Below are positions 10,498 through 19,989 of a DNA stretch of 64,000 bases, piece after piece. The first letter of the stretch is position 1. Every line of letters starts with the position of its first letter. The DNA comes from Gammaproteobacteria bacterium (GTDB lineage Bacteria; Pseudomonadota; Gammaproteobacteria; Enterobacterales; Alteromonadaceae), in assembly GCA_018222985.1 (NCBI GenBank), contig JAAEZG010000001.1:310001-374000 (forward strand). The letters run 5' to 3'. The position numbers and the translations under genes are program-made. Below the pieces are notes generated by a model. The model ran no database searches, was not told where the DNA came from, and worked only from the letters and a program-made list of their open reading frames with translations.

Positions 10498-12837
10498 ATG
10501 AATCAACAGCTCTTCGTAACTAAACGTAGCGGCGAACGTGAACCTCTGAATTTGGATAAAATCCACCGCGTTATCAGCTGGGCCGCCGAAGGCCTCAACG
10601 ACGTTTCAGTCTCACAAGTTGAAATCAAATCTCACATTCAGTTTTATGACGGCATCAAAACTGAAGATATTCATGAAACCATTATCAAAGCAGCCGCTGA
10701 TCTCATTTCAGAAGAAGTGCCTGACTATCAGTACATGGCCGCTCGTTTGGCGATCTTCCATTTACGTAAACTGGCCTACAACCAGTTCGAGCCGCCGCAC
10801 TTGTATGACCAAGTAACCAAAATGGTCGCTGCGGGCCGTTATGACAAGCATTTGTTAGAAGATTATAGCCAAGAAGAGTTTGAGCAAATGAATGATTTTA
10901 TTGATCATTCTCGCGACTTAAACTTCTCATACGCGGCAGTAAAACAACTTGAAGGTAAATACCTCGTACAAAACCGTGTCACCGGTGAGATTTACGAGAG
11001 CGCGCAATTTTTATACGTTCTTGTTGCCGCATGTTTGTTCGCAAACTACCCGAAAGACACGCGCATGGACTACATCAAGCGTTTTTACGACGCGACCTCA
11101 GAGTTCAAAATTTCATTACCGACACCAATTATGTCCGGTGTACGTACCCCAACGCGTCAGTTCAGCTCATGTGTACTCATTGAAGCCGGCGACAGCCTTG
11201 ACTCAATTAACGCCACCGCAAGCGCCATTGTGAAATATGTATCACAGCGCGCGGGCATTGGTATTAACGCGGGGCGTATTCGTGCACTGGGTAGCCCAAT
11301 TCGCGGCGGCGAAGCCTTCCACACCGGTTGTATTCCGTTTTACAAATACTTCCAAACAGCGGTGAAGAGCTGCTCACAAGGCGGTGTTCGTGGTGGTGCA
11401 GCCACCCTATTCTATCCGCTGTGGCACCTTGAAGTAGAAAGCTTATTGGTATTAAAGAACAACCGCGGCGTTGAAGAAAACCGTGTTCGTCACCTTGACT
11501 ATGGCGTGCAATTTAACCGCGTCATGTACCAACGTTTGATCAAAGACGATTACATTACTTTGTTTAGCCCGTCAGACGTACCGGGCCTGTACGACGCATT
11601 TTTCGCCGACCAAGACGAGTTTGAGCGTTTATACAAACAATACGAAGCTGATGACAACATTCGCAAAAAGCGCATCAAGGCTATCGAATTGTTTAGCTTG
11701 TTTATGCAAGAACGTGCCAGCACAGGCCGCATTTACTTGCAAAACGTTGACCACTGCAATACCCATAGCCCGTTTGACCCGAAAGTGGCGCCGATTCGCC
11801 AGAGCAACTTGTGCCTGGAAATCGCCCTGCCAACCAAGCCGTTGGCACATGTAAATGACGAAGAAGGTGAAATTGCCCTTTGCACGCTGTCCGCCTTTAA
11901 CTTAGGCGCGATTAACTCACTGGATGACCTTGACGAGATGGCCGAATTAGCCGTGCGCGCGCTTGATAGCCTACTCGATTACCAAGAATACCCAGTGCCG
12001 GCAGCGCGTAACGCCACCATGGGGCGCCGTACCTTAGGCATTGGTGTTATTAACTACGCTTATTATTTGGCGAAAAACGGTGTGCGCTACTCAGATGGCT
12101 CTGCCAACGGTCTGACGCATCGTACCTTTGAAGCAATTCAGTATTACCTAATGAAAGCTTCAATGAACTTAGCCAAAGAAAAAGGCGCCTGCCCTAAATT
12201 TAATGAAACCACGTATTCAAAAGGCATCATGCCAATTGATACCTATAAGAAAGATCTCGACACCATTTGTAGCGAGCCGCTGCAGCTTGATTGGGACAAA
12301 TTACGGGAAGACATTAAAAAACATGGCATGCGTAACTCAACCTTGTCGGCATTAATGCCGTCAGAAACCTCGTCGCAGATTTCTAACGCAACCAATGGTA
12401 TTGAGCCACCACGCGGTCATATCAGTGTGAAAGCGTCAAAAGACGGTATTACCAAGCAAGTTGTGCCAGAGTACGAAACGCTTAAAAATGCCTATGAACT
12501 GTTGTGGCAAATTCCAAGTAACAAGGGTTACTTAGAACTGGTTGGTATTATGCAAAAGTTTGTTGATCAAACTATTTCCGCTAATACCAACTATGACCCG
12601 AACAAGTTTGAAGCAGGCAAAGTACCCATGAAGCAGTTGCTGCAAGACTTGCTATATGCCTACAAACTTGGCGTTAAAACCCTTTACTATCACAACACGC
12701 GCGACGGAGCTTCTGACAACCAAGTTGATTTACGTGACAAAGTTGAAGCCAAAACTCGCGAACAAGAAAACCAACAAGCGACTGTTGCAGTCGTTGAAGA
12801 AGATGATGATTGCGCCGGCGGTGCTTGTAAAATCTAG
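10498..12837 (+). CDS. nrdA: class Ia ribonucleoside-diphosphate reductase, alpha subunit
   Basis: Large subunit of aerobic ribonucleotide reductase, which reduces NDPs to dNDPs. The N-terminal ATP-cone (about residues 1-95, TKRSGEREPLNLDKIHRV) is the dATP activity switch. Active-site cysteines lie in FSSCVLIEAG and SNLCLEIALPT (with the catalytic Glu), plus ALCTLSAFN. LYYHNTRDGA holds the radical-transfer tyrosines, and the CAGGACKI tail carries the redox-shuttle cysteines. I start at ATG 10498 (MNQQLFVTK, as in E. coli NrdA), giving 779 residues; ATG 10489 is also in frame. It heads nrdA-nrdB-yfaE-grxA. Confidence 0.98.
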   Translation: MNQQLFVTKRSGEREPLNLDKIHRVISWAAEGLNDVSVSQVEIKSHIQFYDGIKTEDIHETIIKAAADLISEEVPDYQYMAARLAIFHLRKLAYNQFEPPHLYDQVTKMVAAGRYDKHLLEDYSQEEFEQMNDFIDHSRDLNFSYAAVKQLEGKYLVQNRVTGEIYESAQFLYVLVAACLFANYPKDTRMDYIKRFYDATSEFKISLPTPIMSGVRTPTRQFSSCVLIEAGDSLDSINATASAIVKYVSQRAGIGINAGRIRALGSPIRGGEAFHTGCIPFYKYFQTAVKSCSQGGVRGGAATLFYPLWHLEVESLLVLKNNRGVEENRVRHLDYGVQFNRVMYQRLIKDDYITLFSPSDVPGLYDAFFADQDEFERLYKQYEADDNIRKKRIKAIELFSLFMQERASTGRIYLQNVDHCNTHSPFDPKVAPIRQSNLCLEIALPTKPLAHVNDEEGEIALCTLSAFNLGAINSLDDLDEMAELAVRALDSLLDYQEYPVPAARNATMGRRTLGIGVINYAYYLAKNGVRYSDGSANGLTHRTFEAIQYYLMKASMNLAKEKGACPKFNETTYSKGIMPIDTYKKDLDTICSEPLQLDWDKLREDIKKHGMRNSTLSALMPSETSSQISNATNGIEPPRGHISVKASKDGITKQVVPEYETLKNAYELLWQIPSNKGYLELVGIMQKFVDQTISANTNYDPNKFEAGKVPMKQLLQDLLYAYKLGVKTLYYHNTRDGASDNQVDLRDKVEAKTREQENQQATVAVVEEDDDCAGGACKI

Positions 12838-12925
12838 TGTGGCCGTGCGAGCGGAAAGTCGAATTAAACGCCCGAACTCAACAACCGAGTTCGGGCAGTC
12901 CATTCAATAAATGGTGCGCTGAATT
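12838..12925 (+). other. nrdA-nrdB intergenic hairpin
   Basis: A perfect 10-bp stem, GCCCGAACTC (12870-12879) and GAGTTCGGGC (12887-12896), with a 7-base loop lies between nrdA and nrdB. No T-tract follows, so it does not look like an intrinsic terminator. It may stabilise the upstream mRNA or adjust the nrdA:nrdB ratio. Function is inferred only from position. Confidence 0.6.
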
Positions 12926-14056
12926 ATGAGTTATTCAACCTTTAATAAAAATCAGATCAACCCGTTAAAAGAGCCGATGTTTTTTGGTAACTCGGTCAAC
13001 GTAGCGCGGTATGATCAACAAAAACACAGTGTTTTTGAAAAGCTCATTGAAAAACAAATCAGCTTCTTTTGGCGTCCAGAAGAAGTTGACGTTAGCCGTG
13101 ATCGGGTTGATTTCCAGGCATTAACCGAAAGTGAAAAGCACATTTTTATTTCAAACTTGAAATACCAAACGCTGCTTGACTCGGTACAAGGCCGTAGCCC
13201 AAATATCGCGCTGTTACCTATTGTGTCTATTCCAGAGCTAGAAACCTGGATAGAAACTTGGTCGTTTTTTGAAACCATTCACTCGCGCTCGTACACGCAC
13301 ATTTTGCGTAACCTATTTACCGACCCGAGCGAAGTATTTGAAGACATCGTGATTAACGAAGAAATTCAAAAGCGCGCCAATGACATTTCGAAATATTACG
13401 ACGACCTCATTTTCTACACCCAGCTGTGGCAAACCCACGGTGAAGGCGAATGGGAAGTCGATGGCGAAAAGCACACCGTAAACATGCGCGAACTGAAAAA
13501 GAAATTGTTCTTGTGCATTAACTCAGTTAACGCCCTGGAAGCGGTTCGTTTTTATGTAAGCTTTGCATGTACATTCGCCTTTGCTGAGCGCGACTTAATG
13601 GAAGGCAATTCAAAAATCATTCGTCTTATTGCTCGTGACGAAAACCTGCACTTGGTGTCTACCCAGCAAATCATCAACTTATGGCAATACGGTCAAGACG
13701 ACCCAGAAATGAAAGAAATTGCCGAAGAATTGCGCGAAGAAGCACTGCAAATTTTCATGAATGCAGTTGAGCAAGAAAAACAATGGGCGCACTACTTGTT
13801 CCGTAATGGTTCAATGATTGGCCTGAACGAAGAAATGCTCTGCCAATACGTTGAGTACATTGCCAACATGCGCATGGAAGCCATTGGCTTTGACGCGCCA
13901 TTTAAGCAACGTAGCAACCCATTACCCTGGATGAACAAGTATTTGGTGTCTGATAACGTGCAGGTAGCGCCACAAGAGGCAGAAATCACCTCATACCTTG
14001 TTGGTCAAATCGATAGCGAAGTAAGCGCCTCCGATTTGGGAGACTTCGAGCTATAA
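12926..14056 (+). CDS. nrdB: class Ia ribonucleoside-diphosphate reductase, beta subunit
   Basis: Small subunit, a ferritin-like helical protein that holds the di-iron centre and stable tyrosyl radical and passes the radical to NrdA. The 376 residues align without gaps to E. coli NrdB at the start ([10 protein letters not shown] and then LKEPMFFG). [12 protein letters not shown] near residue 115-126 contains the iron ligands and radical tyrosine (Tyr122 by E. coli numbering). [10 protein letters not shown] holds the second EXXH ligand pair, and the C-terminal [12 protein letters not shown]-like block is the NrdA-binding tail. It lies 88 bases after nrdA and 18 before yfaE. Confidence 0.98.
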   Translation: MSYSTFNKNQINPLKEPMFFGNSVNVARYDQQKHSVFEKLIEKQISFFWRPEEVDVSRDRVDFQALTESEKHIFISNLKYQTLLDSVQGRSPNIALLPIVSIPELETWIETWSFFETIHSRSYTHILRNLFTDPSEVFEDIVINEEIQKRANDISKYYDDLIFYTQLWQTHGEGEWEVDGEKHTVNMRELKKKLFLCINSVNALEAVRFYVSFACTFAFAERDLMEGNSKIIRLIARDENLHLVSTQQIINLWQYGQDDPEMKEIAEELREEALQIFMNAVEQEKQWAHYLFRNGSMIGLNEEMLCQYVEYIANMRMEAIGFDAPFKQRSNPLPWMNKYLVSDNVQVAPQEAEITSYLVGQIDSEVSASDLGDFEL

Positions 14057-14074
14057 CTTGCCCTATGAGCGACA

Positions 14075-14338
14075 ATGAGCCAGGTCTTTAAAGTTAAAGT
14101 CAACGGTCAGCACGAGCTGACCGTTGACGCTTCACAAGGTAACACTTTGCTTGAAACGCTTGAGCAAGCCGGCCTTGAGCCGCACTACCATTGTCGCAAT
14201 GGTTTTTGCGGTGCCTGTCGGGTGCAACTTACCGCTGGCGATGTTACCTACATAAATGATCCACTTGCTTTTATTCGTCCCGGTGACTGCTTAGCCTGTT
14301 GCTGTGTGCCCGCTTCAGACATTGAAATTAATCAATAA
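14075..14338 (+). CDS. yfaE: YfaE-type [2Fe-2S] ferredoxin for NrdB maintenance
   Basis: Plant-type [2Fe-2S] ferredoxin of 87 residues. CRNGFCGAC near residues 40-48 gives the first three cluster cysteines, and CLACC near 75 the fourth, in a beta-grasp fold. E. coli YfaE, encoded directly after nrdB, supplies electrons to rebuild the di-iron tyrosyl cofactor. The identical position here, 18 bases after nrdB, supports the same role. The start is ATG 14075 (MSQVFKVKV); no strong ribosome site is visible, suggesting translation follows from nrdB. Confidence 0.92.
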   Translation: MSQVFKVKVNGQHELTVDASQGNTLLETLEQAGLEPHYHCRNGFCGACRVQLTAGDVTYINDPLAFIRPGDCLACCCVPASDIEINQ

Positions 14339-14455
14339 TCGACCAAATCGATAAGCCATATCAAACAAACCCATTGGAAACTCGCGTCTGTTTATAGGAA
14401 AATACGCAGCAATTATGTTTTTCAAATTAAGCGTTTTCAAAAACAGGAGTAATTC

Positions 14456-14722
14456 ATGTTTACTGTTATTTTCGGTCGCCCAGGCTGCCCATATTGCGTT
14501 CGCGCAAAACAAATTGCTGAAAAACTAGCAGAAGATCGTGACGATTTTGAGTTCCGCTATGTCGACATGCACGAAGAAGGCATTACCAAGGCTGACCTCG
14601 AGAAAACCGTTGGCGCACCAGTACTAACCGTACCGCAGATTTTCGTTGACGAAACCCACATTGGCGGCTGTACTGAATTTGAAGCCTATGCGCGCGAAAA
14701 CTTAAACTTATACGCTAGTTAA
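14456..14722 (+). CDS. grxA: glutaredoxin 1 (GrxA family)
   Basis: Small thioredoxin-fold dithiol oxidoreductase that reduces ribonucleotide reductase with glutathione. In 88 residues it shows the GrxA signature VIFGRPGCPYCVRAKQIAE (active-site CPYC, residues 11-14), the cis-proline stretch TVPQIFVDETHIGG and a conserved RDDF block. A good ribosome site (AGGAG, about 5 bases upstream) supports ATG 14456. It follows nrdAB-yfaE, so reductase, cofactor repair and thiol donor sit together. Its 3' end overlaps the convergent hrpA by 15 bases. Confidence 0.95.
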   Translation: MFTVIFGRPGCPYCVRAKQIAEKLAEDRDDFEFRYVDMHEEGITKADLEKTVGAPVLTVPQIFVDETHIGGCTEFEAYARENLNLYAS

Positions 14723-17700
14723 CGCTTGTCGCACCCGCTTCTCAGAAATGGGGTAGCGGGTGCCTAAGGTTTGTGCAAAAAAGCTCACACGGAGTTCTTC
14801 AAGCATCCATCGAATCTCGCTAATCTCTGCAGAAATAGGCTGCCCTTTTGGTATTTTAGCTAACAGTTTCTGGTAATCGCTCTGTAAATCAGTCAATACC
14901 AAGGTGTGTAACCGATCTTTGTTCGGATCAACCGGTAGCTTTTCTAAACGCCGCTCAATGGCTTGCAAATAACGCGGAATGTCTCGCAATCGCTCAGCCC
15001 CAATATCGCTCACAAAGCCCTGATACACCAAATGATCTAACTGATCTTTAATGTCACCATGCGCCTGAATTTGGTCCAAACTTACTTTGCCTTTTAAGCG
15101 CTTGCGAATGGCTTGGCTTTGCACTAAACAAGGTTCCACCTGTTGCGCGATAGCACTAACTCGTTCGTTTAACTCAGCGCGCGCATGCTCAAAAAGCTGT
15201 TTGAAGGCTTCGCTCGTTCGCGCTGGGTTGGCCGCTATAAACTCATCCAAAGCTGCCATAATGCAGTCGTGAATCAAGTCGTCAACTTTGCCCCACGGAT
15301 TGTAATACATGGCTAATTTGGCTTTATTTGACAGCGATTGCTGCAAATAACGAACCGGCGATGGCAATTGCGCCAGCAATAAATGACGCAGCCCCTGGCG
15401 GTGTGCCTGCTCAGCTTGAATTGCGGTATCAAACAGTTCCTTGCGAACGCCTTCGCCCTCAGGCACCAAGGCTGGATACGCCTTAATTGCATAACCGTGT
15501 TGTTGCTGTTCTAAGGTTTGCGGCAACTCGCCAAACACCCACTCGGTTGCTGCTTGCGGCGGTTCGTCTGCTTGCTTTACTGCTTGGCTTAAAGCCTGTT
15601 TAACTTGCCCTTGCATGCTTTGCTGCAAAAACTCAAGGTCACGACTACTGCGCACCCGCACACCCTGCTCATTCACAGCAGCAAAATTCATCTGTAAATG
15701 GCGTGGAACTTGGGCACTGTCCCAGGCATCAGCGGGAATTGTCACACCAGTCATACGTCGCAATTTATTCGCCAATGCTTCAAGCAGCGGTGTTGAAGCA
15801 ATCAATTCAGCACTACAGTCTGCCAAAAACGCCTCAGCGTAATTCGGTGCGGGGACAAAGTTACGGCGTAAGGTTTTCGGCAATGATTTAATCCACGCCA
15901 CCACTAAGTCGTGGCGCAGAGCAGGAATAAGCCAATCAAAACCATCGGCTGTCACTTGATTCAACAAAGCCAAAGGTATTTCAACCGTCACACCGTCGTC
16001 TTCTGCCGCCGGCTCAAATACATAGCTAAGCTGCAATCGTATATTGCCCTGCTGCCATGTGTTTGGGTAATCCAACGCGGTCACATGGCTTGCGTCTTGC
16101 GCCATTAAATCATTGCGCTCAAAGCGCAACAGCTTAGGCTGCTGTTTTACCGCCTTATGCCACCAGCCGGCTAGTAGTTGTTCGTTGTATATGCCTGTCG
16201 GGATATCGCGATCGTAAGCCGCATACAAGGCCTCGTCGTCTATCAAAATGTCACGACGCCGTGACTTTTCTTCCAGCTCACGTACCTGCTCAATCAGCGC
16301 CAAATTATGTGCGACAAAAGGTAACGGACGTTTCAGCTGGCCCTGGACGAGTGCTTCGCGTATAAAAATTTCACGCGCAGCAACAGGGTCAACCGGGCCA
16401 AACTGTACTTTACGCCGTGGTACAATAATCAGGCCAAACAAAGTGACCTGCTCGTCGGCCACAACCGAGCCTTGTTTTTTCGAAAAGTGCGGCTCGTAAT
16501 AATTGCGTTTCACTAAATGCTCAGCGGCTGGTTCTATCCATTCCGGCTCAATGCGCGCATTAGTACGCGCAAACAACCGAGAGGTTTCCACCATTTCAGC
16601 CGCCATGACCCACTTTGGTGACTTTTTAAATAAGCCAGAGCCGGGAAAAATATAGAACTTACGGTTGCGAGCACCCAAATACTCATGGCCTTCTTGCTTT
16701 TGCCCTAGTTGTGACAACATACCGGTTAGCAGTGCCCGGTGTACCGCCTCATAGCTAGCTGGCTCTTGGTTAATGCGAAAGCCTAAGCTCCGTACTGTTT
16801 GCCGTACTTGGGTGTATACGTCTTGCCATTCCCGCACTCGCAGAAAATGCAAAAACTCTTGTTTTAAGCGTTTTCTGAATTGCGTTTTCGATAATTCATG
16901 TTGCAGCTCGTTTAAATACGCCCACAACTTTAGGTAGCCTGCAAAGTCAGAATCTTTATCATGAAACCGCTGATGCAGCTCATCGGCTTTTTGCGCCCCT
17001 TGCTGTGGTCGCTCGCGTGGGTCTTGAATACTCAGTGCGGCCACAATCACCATCACTTCTTGCATACAACCAAATTGGTTCGCCGCCAACACCATACGTG
17101 CCAAACGCGGGTCAAGCGGTAACTGGGCAAGCTGTCGCCCTAGCGTCGTTAAGCGTGGCCCATTGTAGCCACGTCGCTTCTTAGCCTGCCCTTTGCGCTG
17201 CGGTGCTAACGCATGGAGCTCTTGAAGCAGATTTAAGCCATCATTAATGTAGCGCTCATCAGGGCGCTCAATAAACGGAAATTTGCGAATATCGCCCAAT
17301 TTCGCCGAGGTCATTTGCAGAATAACCGCCGCCAAATTGGTTCGTAAAATTTCCGGATCGGTATATTCGGGGCGCGCTAAATAATCCTCTTCGCTATACA
17401 AACGAATACAAATACCTGGCGCAACACGACCACAACGCCCAGCACGCTGGTTAGCGCTGGCTTGTGATATTTTCTCAATAGGCAGGCGCTGAACTTTGGT
17501 GCGATAGCTATATCGGCTTATACGGGCAGTACCTGGGTCAATCACATAGCGAATTCCGGGTACGGTTAACGAGGTTTCCGCTACGTTGGTGGCAATAACC
17601 ACGCGCCGCGAACTGTGGCTTTGAAAAATACGGTTTTGTTCGGCCGCAGATAGCCGCGCAAATAACGGCAAAATTTCTGTATTGGTTAGCTTTAGGTCGC

Positions 17701-18442
17701 TAATGGCTTCAGCAAAGTCACGAATTTCTCGCTCGCCACTAGCAAATATCAATACATCGCCCGGCGCTTCGCGTTGCAGTTCAGTTAATGCATCACACAC
17801 GCCTTGTACGACGTCTAAGTCATCATTATCGGTGTCTGCGTCTTGCAGTGCGCGATAACGTATTTCAACGGGGTAGGTACGCCCACTTACGGTAATAATT
17901 GGGGCATTGCTGAAATGCTTAGAAAAACGCTCTGTTTCAATGGTGGCCGAGGTAATAATTAACTTCAACTCTGGCCGTTTTGGCAAAATGCTCGCCAGCA
18001 CGCCGAGTAAAAAATCAATATTCAGACTACGCTCGTGTGCTTCATCGATAATTAATGCGTCGTAGCGGCTGAGCAAGCGGTCGTTTTGTAGCTCAGCCAA
18101 TAACATGCCGTCAGTAACTAACTTGATTCGAGTACCAGGCGCCGTTTCATCTTGAAAACGTACTTTGTAACCCACCACGCTGCCAAGTTCTGTTTGTAGT
18201 TCTTGTGCAATACGAGCAGCCACACTCCGTGCTGCTAACCGACGCGGCTGGGTGTGACCAATCATGCGCCCTTGCTCTGGGTCGCCATAACCCAGCTCAA
18301 GCAGCATTTTGGGTAACTGGGTGGTTTTACCTGAGCCCGTTTCACCCGCAACAATCACCACCTGGTGCTTGTTAATGGCATTTTGAATGGTCTGTTTTTC
18401 TTGTACAACCGGCAATTCGGCTGGAAATTGAATGGCGTGCAC
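14708..18442 (-). CDS. hrpA: ATP-dependent RNA helicase HrpA, short N-terminal form
   Basis: DEAH-box 3'-5' RNA helicase implicated in mRNA processing and rescue of stalled ribosomes. Walker A GETGSGKTTQLPK is near residue 33, DEAH in ALIIDEAHERSLN near 138, SAT near 166, and the QRAGRCGR motif VI near 335. Helical-bundle and OB domains follow, then the long HrpA-specific C-terminal part. At 1244 residues it lacks about 60-70 N-terminal residues that E. coli HrpA has before the P-loop. The GTG at 18442 is favoured by AGGA five bases upstream, and a terminator lies just above it, so the short form looks real. Confidence 0.95.
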   Translation of the reverse strand: MHAIQFPAELPVVQEKQTIQNAINKHQVVIVAGETGSGKTTQLPKMLLELGYGDPEQGRMIGHTQPRRLAARSVAARIAQELQTELGSVVGYKVRFQDETAPGTRIKLVTDGMLLAELQNDRLLSRYDALIIDEAHERSLNIDFLLGVLASILPKRPELKLIITSATIETERFSKHFSNAPIITVSGRTYPVEIRYRALQDADTDNDDLDVVQGVCDALTELQREAPGDVLIFASGEREIRDFAEAISDLKLTNTEILPLFARLSAAEQNRIFQSHSSRRVVIATNVAETSLTVPGIRYVIDPGTARISRYSYRTKVQRLPIEKISQASANQRAGRCGRVAPGICIRLYSEEDYLARPEYTDPEILRTNLAAVILQMTSAKLGDIRKFPFIERPDERYINDGLNLLQELHALAPQRKGQAKKRRGYNGPRLTTLGRQLAQLPLDPRLARMVLAANQFGCMQEVMVIVAALSIQDPRERPQQGAQKADELHQRFHDKDSDFAGYLKLWAYLNELQHELSKTQFRKRLKQEFLHFLRVREWQDVYTQVRQTVRSLGFRINQEPASYEAVHRALLTGMLSQLGQKQEGHEYLGARNRKFYIFPGSGLFKKSPKWVMAAEMVETSRLFARTNARIEPEWIEPAAEHLVKRNYYEPHFSKKQGSVVADEQVTLFGLIIVPRRKVQFGPVDPVAAREIFIREALVQGQLKRPLPFVAHNLALIEQVRELEEKSRRRDILIDDEALYAAYDRDIPTGIYNEQLLAGWWHKAVKQQPKLLRFERNDLMAQDASHVTALDYPNTWQQGNIRLQLSYVFEPAAEDDGVTVEIPLALLNQVTADGFDWLIPALRHDLVVAWIKSLPKTLRRNFVPAPNYAEAFLADCSAELIASTPLLEALANKLRRMTGVTIPADAWDSAQVPRHLQMNFAAVNEQGVRVRSSRDLEFLQQSMQGQVKQALSQAVKQADEPPQAATEWVFGELPQTLEQQQHGYAIKAYPALVPEGEGVRKELFDTAIQAEQAHRQGLRHLLLAQLPSPVRYLQQSLSNKAKLAMYYNPWGKVDDLIHDCIMAALDEFIAANPARTSEAFKQLFEHARAELNERVSAIAQQVEPCLVQSQAIRKRLKGKVSLDQIQAHGDIKDQLDHLVYQGFVSDIGAERLRDIPRYLQAIERRLEKLPVDPNKDRLHTLVLTDLQSDYQKLLAKIPKGQPISAEISEIRWMLEELRVSFFAQTLGTRYPISEKRVRQALTSV

Positions 18443-18458
18443 GACAATCCTAATGGCA

Positions 18459-18494
18459 ATAAAAAAGCTGACGCTAGTTTAACAGCGTCAGCTT
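18459..18494 (-). terminator. rho-independent terminator after the CBS-domain gene
   Basis: On the minus strand a perfect 11-bp stem (18465-18475 with 18484-18494, loop 18476-18483) is followed by six T residues, then ATT. It lies between the CBS-domain gene and hrpA and should separate their transcription. Confidence 0.9.
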
Positions 18495-18528
18495 AGCTTG
18501 TTAACGGCCTTTCACTCTAGTTATGACT

Positions 18529-18948
18529 TTAGTTATGACAATAGTTATCACCCAAGTGCGCATCTATAGCGCGTAATACGTCGGTGCGCGTAATCACTCC
18601 GACAACTTGTCGCTCGGTGTCGATAACTGGGTATATTTTGGGCCGATTATTGGTCATGTGCTGCGCTAAATCGGTAATATTCGACTCGGCATCCACGGTA
18701 ACCACCTCTCCACGGTACATACAGTCAGCAACACTTGCGCCCTGCTCATTATGGTAAGTATCACGCAACATCGCGGCTAAACAGTCTTGCTCCGATAAAA
18801 AGCCAACTAATTTGCGCTCAGCATCAACCACAGGCCCGCCGCGTTGCCCCGTTTGTAGTAGCAAATCAACCGCAGCTTCAATGGTCATTTCTGGCTTGAA
18901 ACTCACAGGGTGACGATTCATATAATCAACAACTTTTAACGACTGCAT
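18529..18948 (-). CDS. tandem CBS-domain protein
   Basis: A 139-residue protein made of two CBS domains (about residues 8-62 and 75-130), a Bateman module that usually binds adenosyl nucleotides or regulates a partner. Recognisable features are MNRHPVSFKPEMTIEAAVDLL at the first repeat, GGPVVDAERKLVGFLSEQD, and YPVIDTERQVVGVITRTDVL in the second. No catalytic domain is fused. ATG 18948 is chosen for its GAGG five bases upstream; an upstream ATG at 18981 lacks one. It follows the isoaspartyl peptidase by 39 bases on the same strand. Its partner is unknown. Confidence 0.85.
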   Translation of the reverse strand: MQSLKVVDYMNRHPVSFKPEMTIEAAVDLLLQTGQRGGPVVDAERKLVGFLSEQDCLAAMLRDTYHNEQGASVADCMYRGEVVTVDAESNITDLAQHMTNNRPKIYPVIDTERQVVGVITRTDVLRAIDAHLGDNYCHN

Positions 18949-18987
18949 AGACACCTCACAAGTTTTGAATCCATACAGCAATTATAG

Positions 18988-19989
18988 TCAATCTTTATAA
19001 ATCGCAACTTCCGCTTGGCCGCCAGCTTGACGTTTTGCTCGGTACATACCTTCAGTGTTAAAAGGCATGTGAACATTGCCATCTTTATCGACAATAATCA
19101 CACCACCCGTGCCGCCAGCAGGTAACAACACGTCGTGAATAACCGTGTCACCCGCTGCCACCACGTCTAATTGCTGATATTTCATGCGTGAACAAACATC
19201 CGCAGCCACGTGGTAGCGAATAAAATACTCGCCATGCCCAGTGGCAGACACGGCACAACTATCGTTGTCAGCCCAAGTACCGGCACCAATAATCGGCGCA
19301 TCACCAATTCGGCCCCAACGCTTACCCGTCATGCCACCAGTAGATGTGCCCGCGGCCAAGTTACCGTGTTTATCAAGCGCAACAGCACCAACGGTACCGT
19401 ACTTAAAGTTATCATCCATGTGTGCCCACGCGGTTTTATCTTGCGGGTTGCCCACTTGTTTTTTCATGCGCTGCAAGGCTTTGAAGCGCTCGTCAGTATT
19501 AAAGTAACTGTTATCAACCAACTCAAGCCCTTGCTGCTTACCAAAGGCTTCGGCACCTTCGCCACTGAGCATAACATGCACCGACTCCTCCATTACCTCT
19601 CGCGCCAACGCAATTGGGCTTTTAACGGTTTTAACACTGGCCACAGCACCGGCTTCACGCGTCGCGCCATTCATAATGGACGCATCCAATTCATGGTGCC
19701 CATCCCAAGTATACACGGCGCCGCGTCCGGCATTAAACAGCGGTGAGTCTTCCAAAATTTGTATAGCTACAACTATGGCGTCCATGCTGTCGCCACCTTT
19801 TTCCAGCACAGCATAGCCAGCGTTGACCGCTTCTTGCAGCTTGGCTTCATATTGTGCTTCACGCTCTGGGGTCATGCTGTCGCGGGTAATAGTGCCGGCC
19901 CCGCCGTGAATGGCGATGGCAAAGTTGTCTGCGGCACCGGCTTGCCCTGTTGCTAGTGCCAATGCGGCTGTTAGTAGTAGTCGTTTCAT
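18988..19989 (-). CDS. iaaA: exported isoaspartyl peptidase/L-asparaginase (Ntn hydrolase)
   Basis: Type 2 asparaginase that hydrolyses isoaspartyl dipeptides and, more weakly, asparagine. Residues 1-19 form a signal peptide (MKRLLLTAALALATGQAGA, likely cleaved before ADN), so it acts in the periplasm or outside, unlike cytosolic E. coli IaaA. IAIHGGAGT opens the mature protein. Autocleavage is expected before Thr199 in KYGTVGAVA, making the N-terminal nucleophile, and STGGMTGKRWGRIGDAPI lines the active site. At 333 residues the length is normal. It lies beside the repeat cluster at 20.0 kb. Confidence 0.92.
   Translation of the reverse strand: MKRLLLTAALALATGQAGAADNFAIAIHGGAGTITRDSMTPEREAQYEAKLQEAVNAGYAVLEKGGDSMDAIVVAIQILEDSPLFNAGRGAVYTWDGHHELDASIMNGATREAGAVASVKTVKSPIALAREVMEESVHVMLSGEGAEAFGKQQGLELVDNSYFNTDERFKALQRMKKQVGNPQDKTAWAHMDDNFKYGTVGAVALDKHGNLAAGTSTGGMTGKRWGRIGDAPIIGAGTWADNDSCAVSATGHGEYFIRYHVAADVCSRMKYQQLDVVAAGDTVIHDVLLPAGGTGGVIIVDKDGNVHMPFNTEGMYRAKRQAGGQAEVAIYKD

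Noticed and set aside
19210-19746. 178-codon open frame antisense to iaaA
   Set aside because: It lies wholly within a well-supported gene, with no family resemblance and no ribosome site. Long antisense frames of this kind recur throughout the window.
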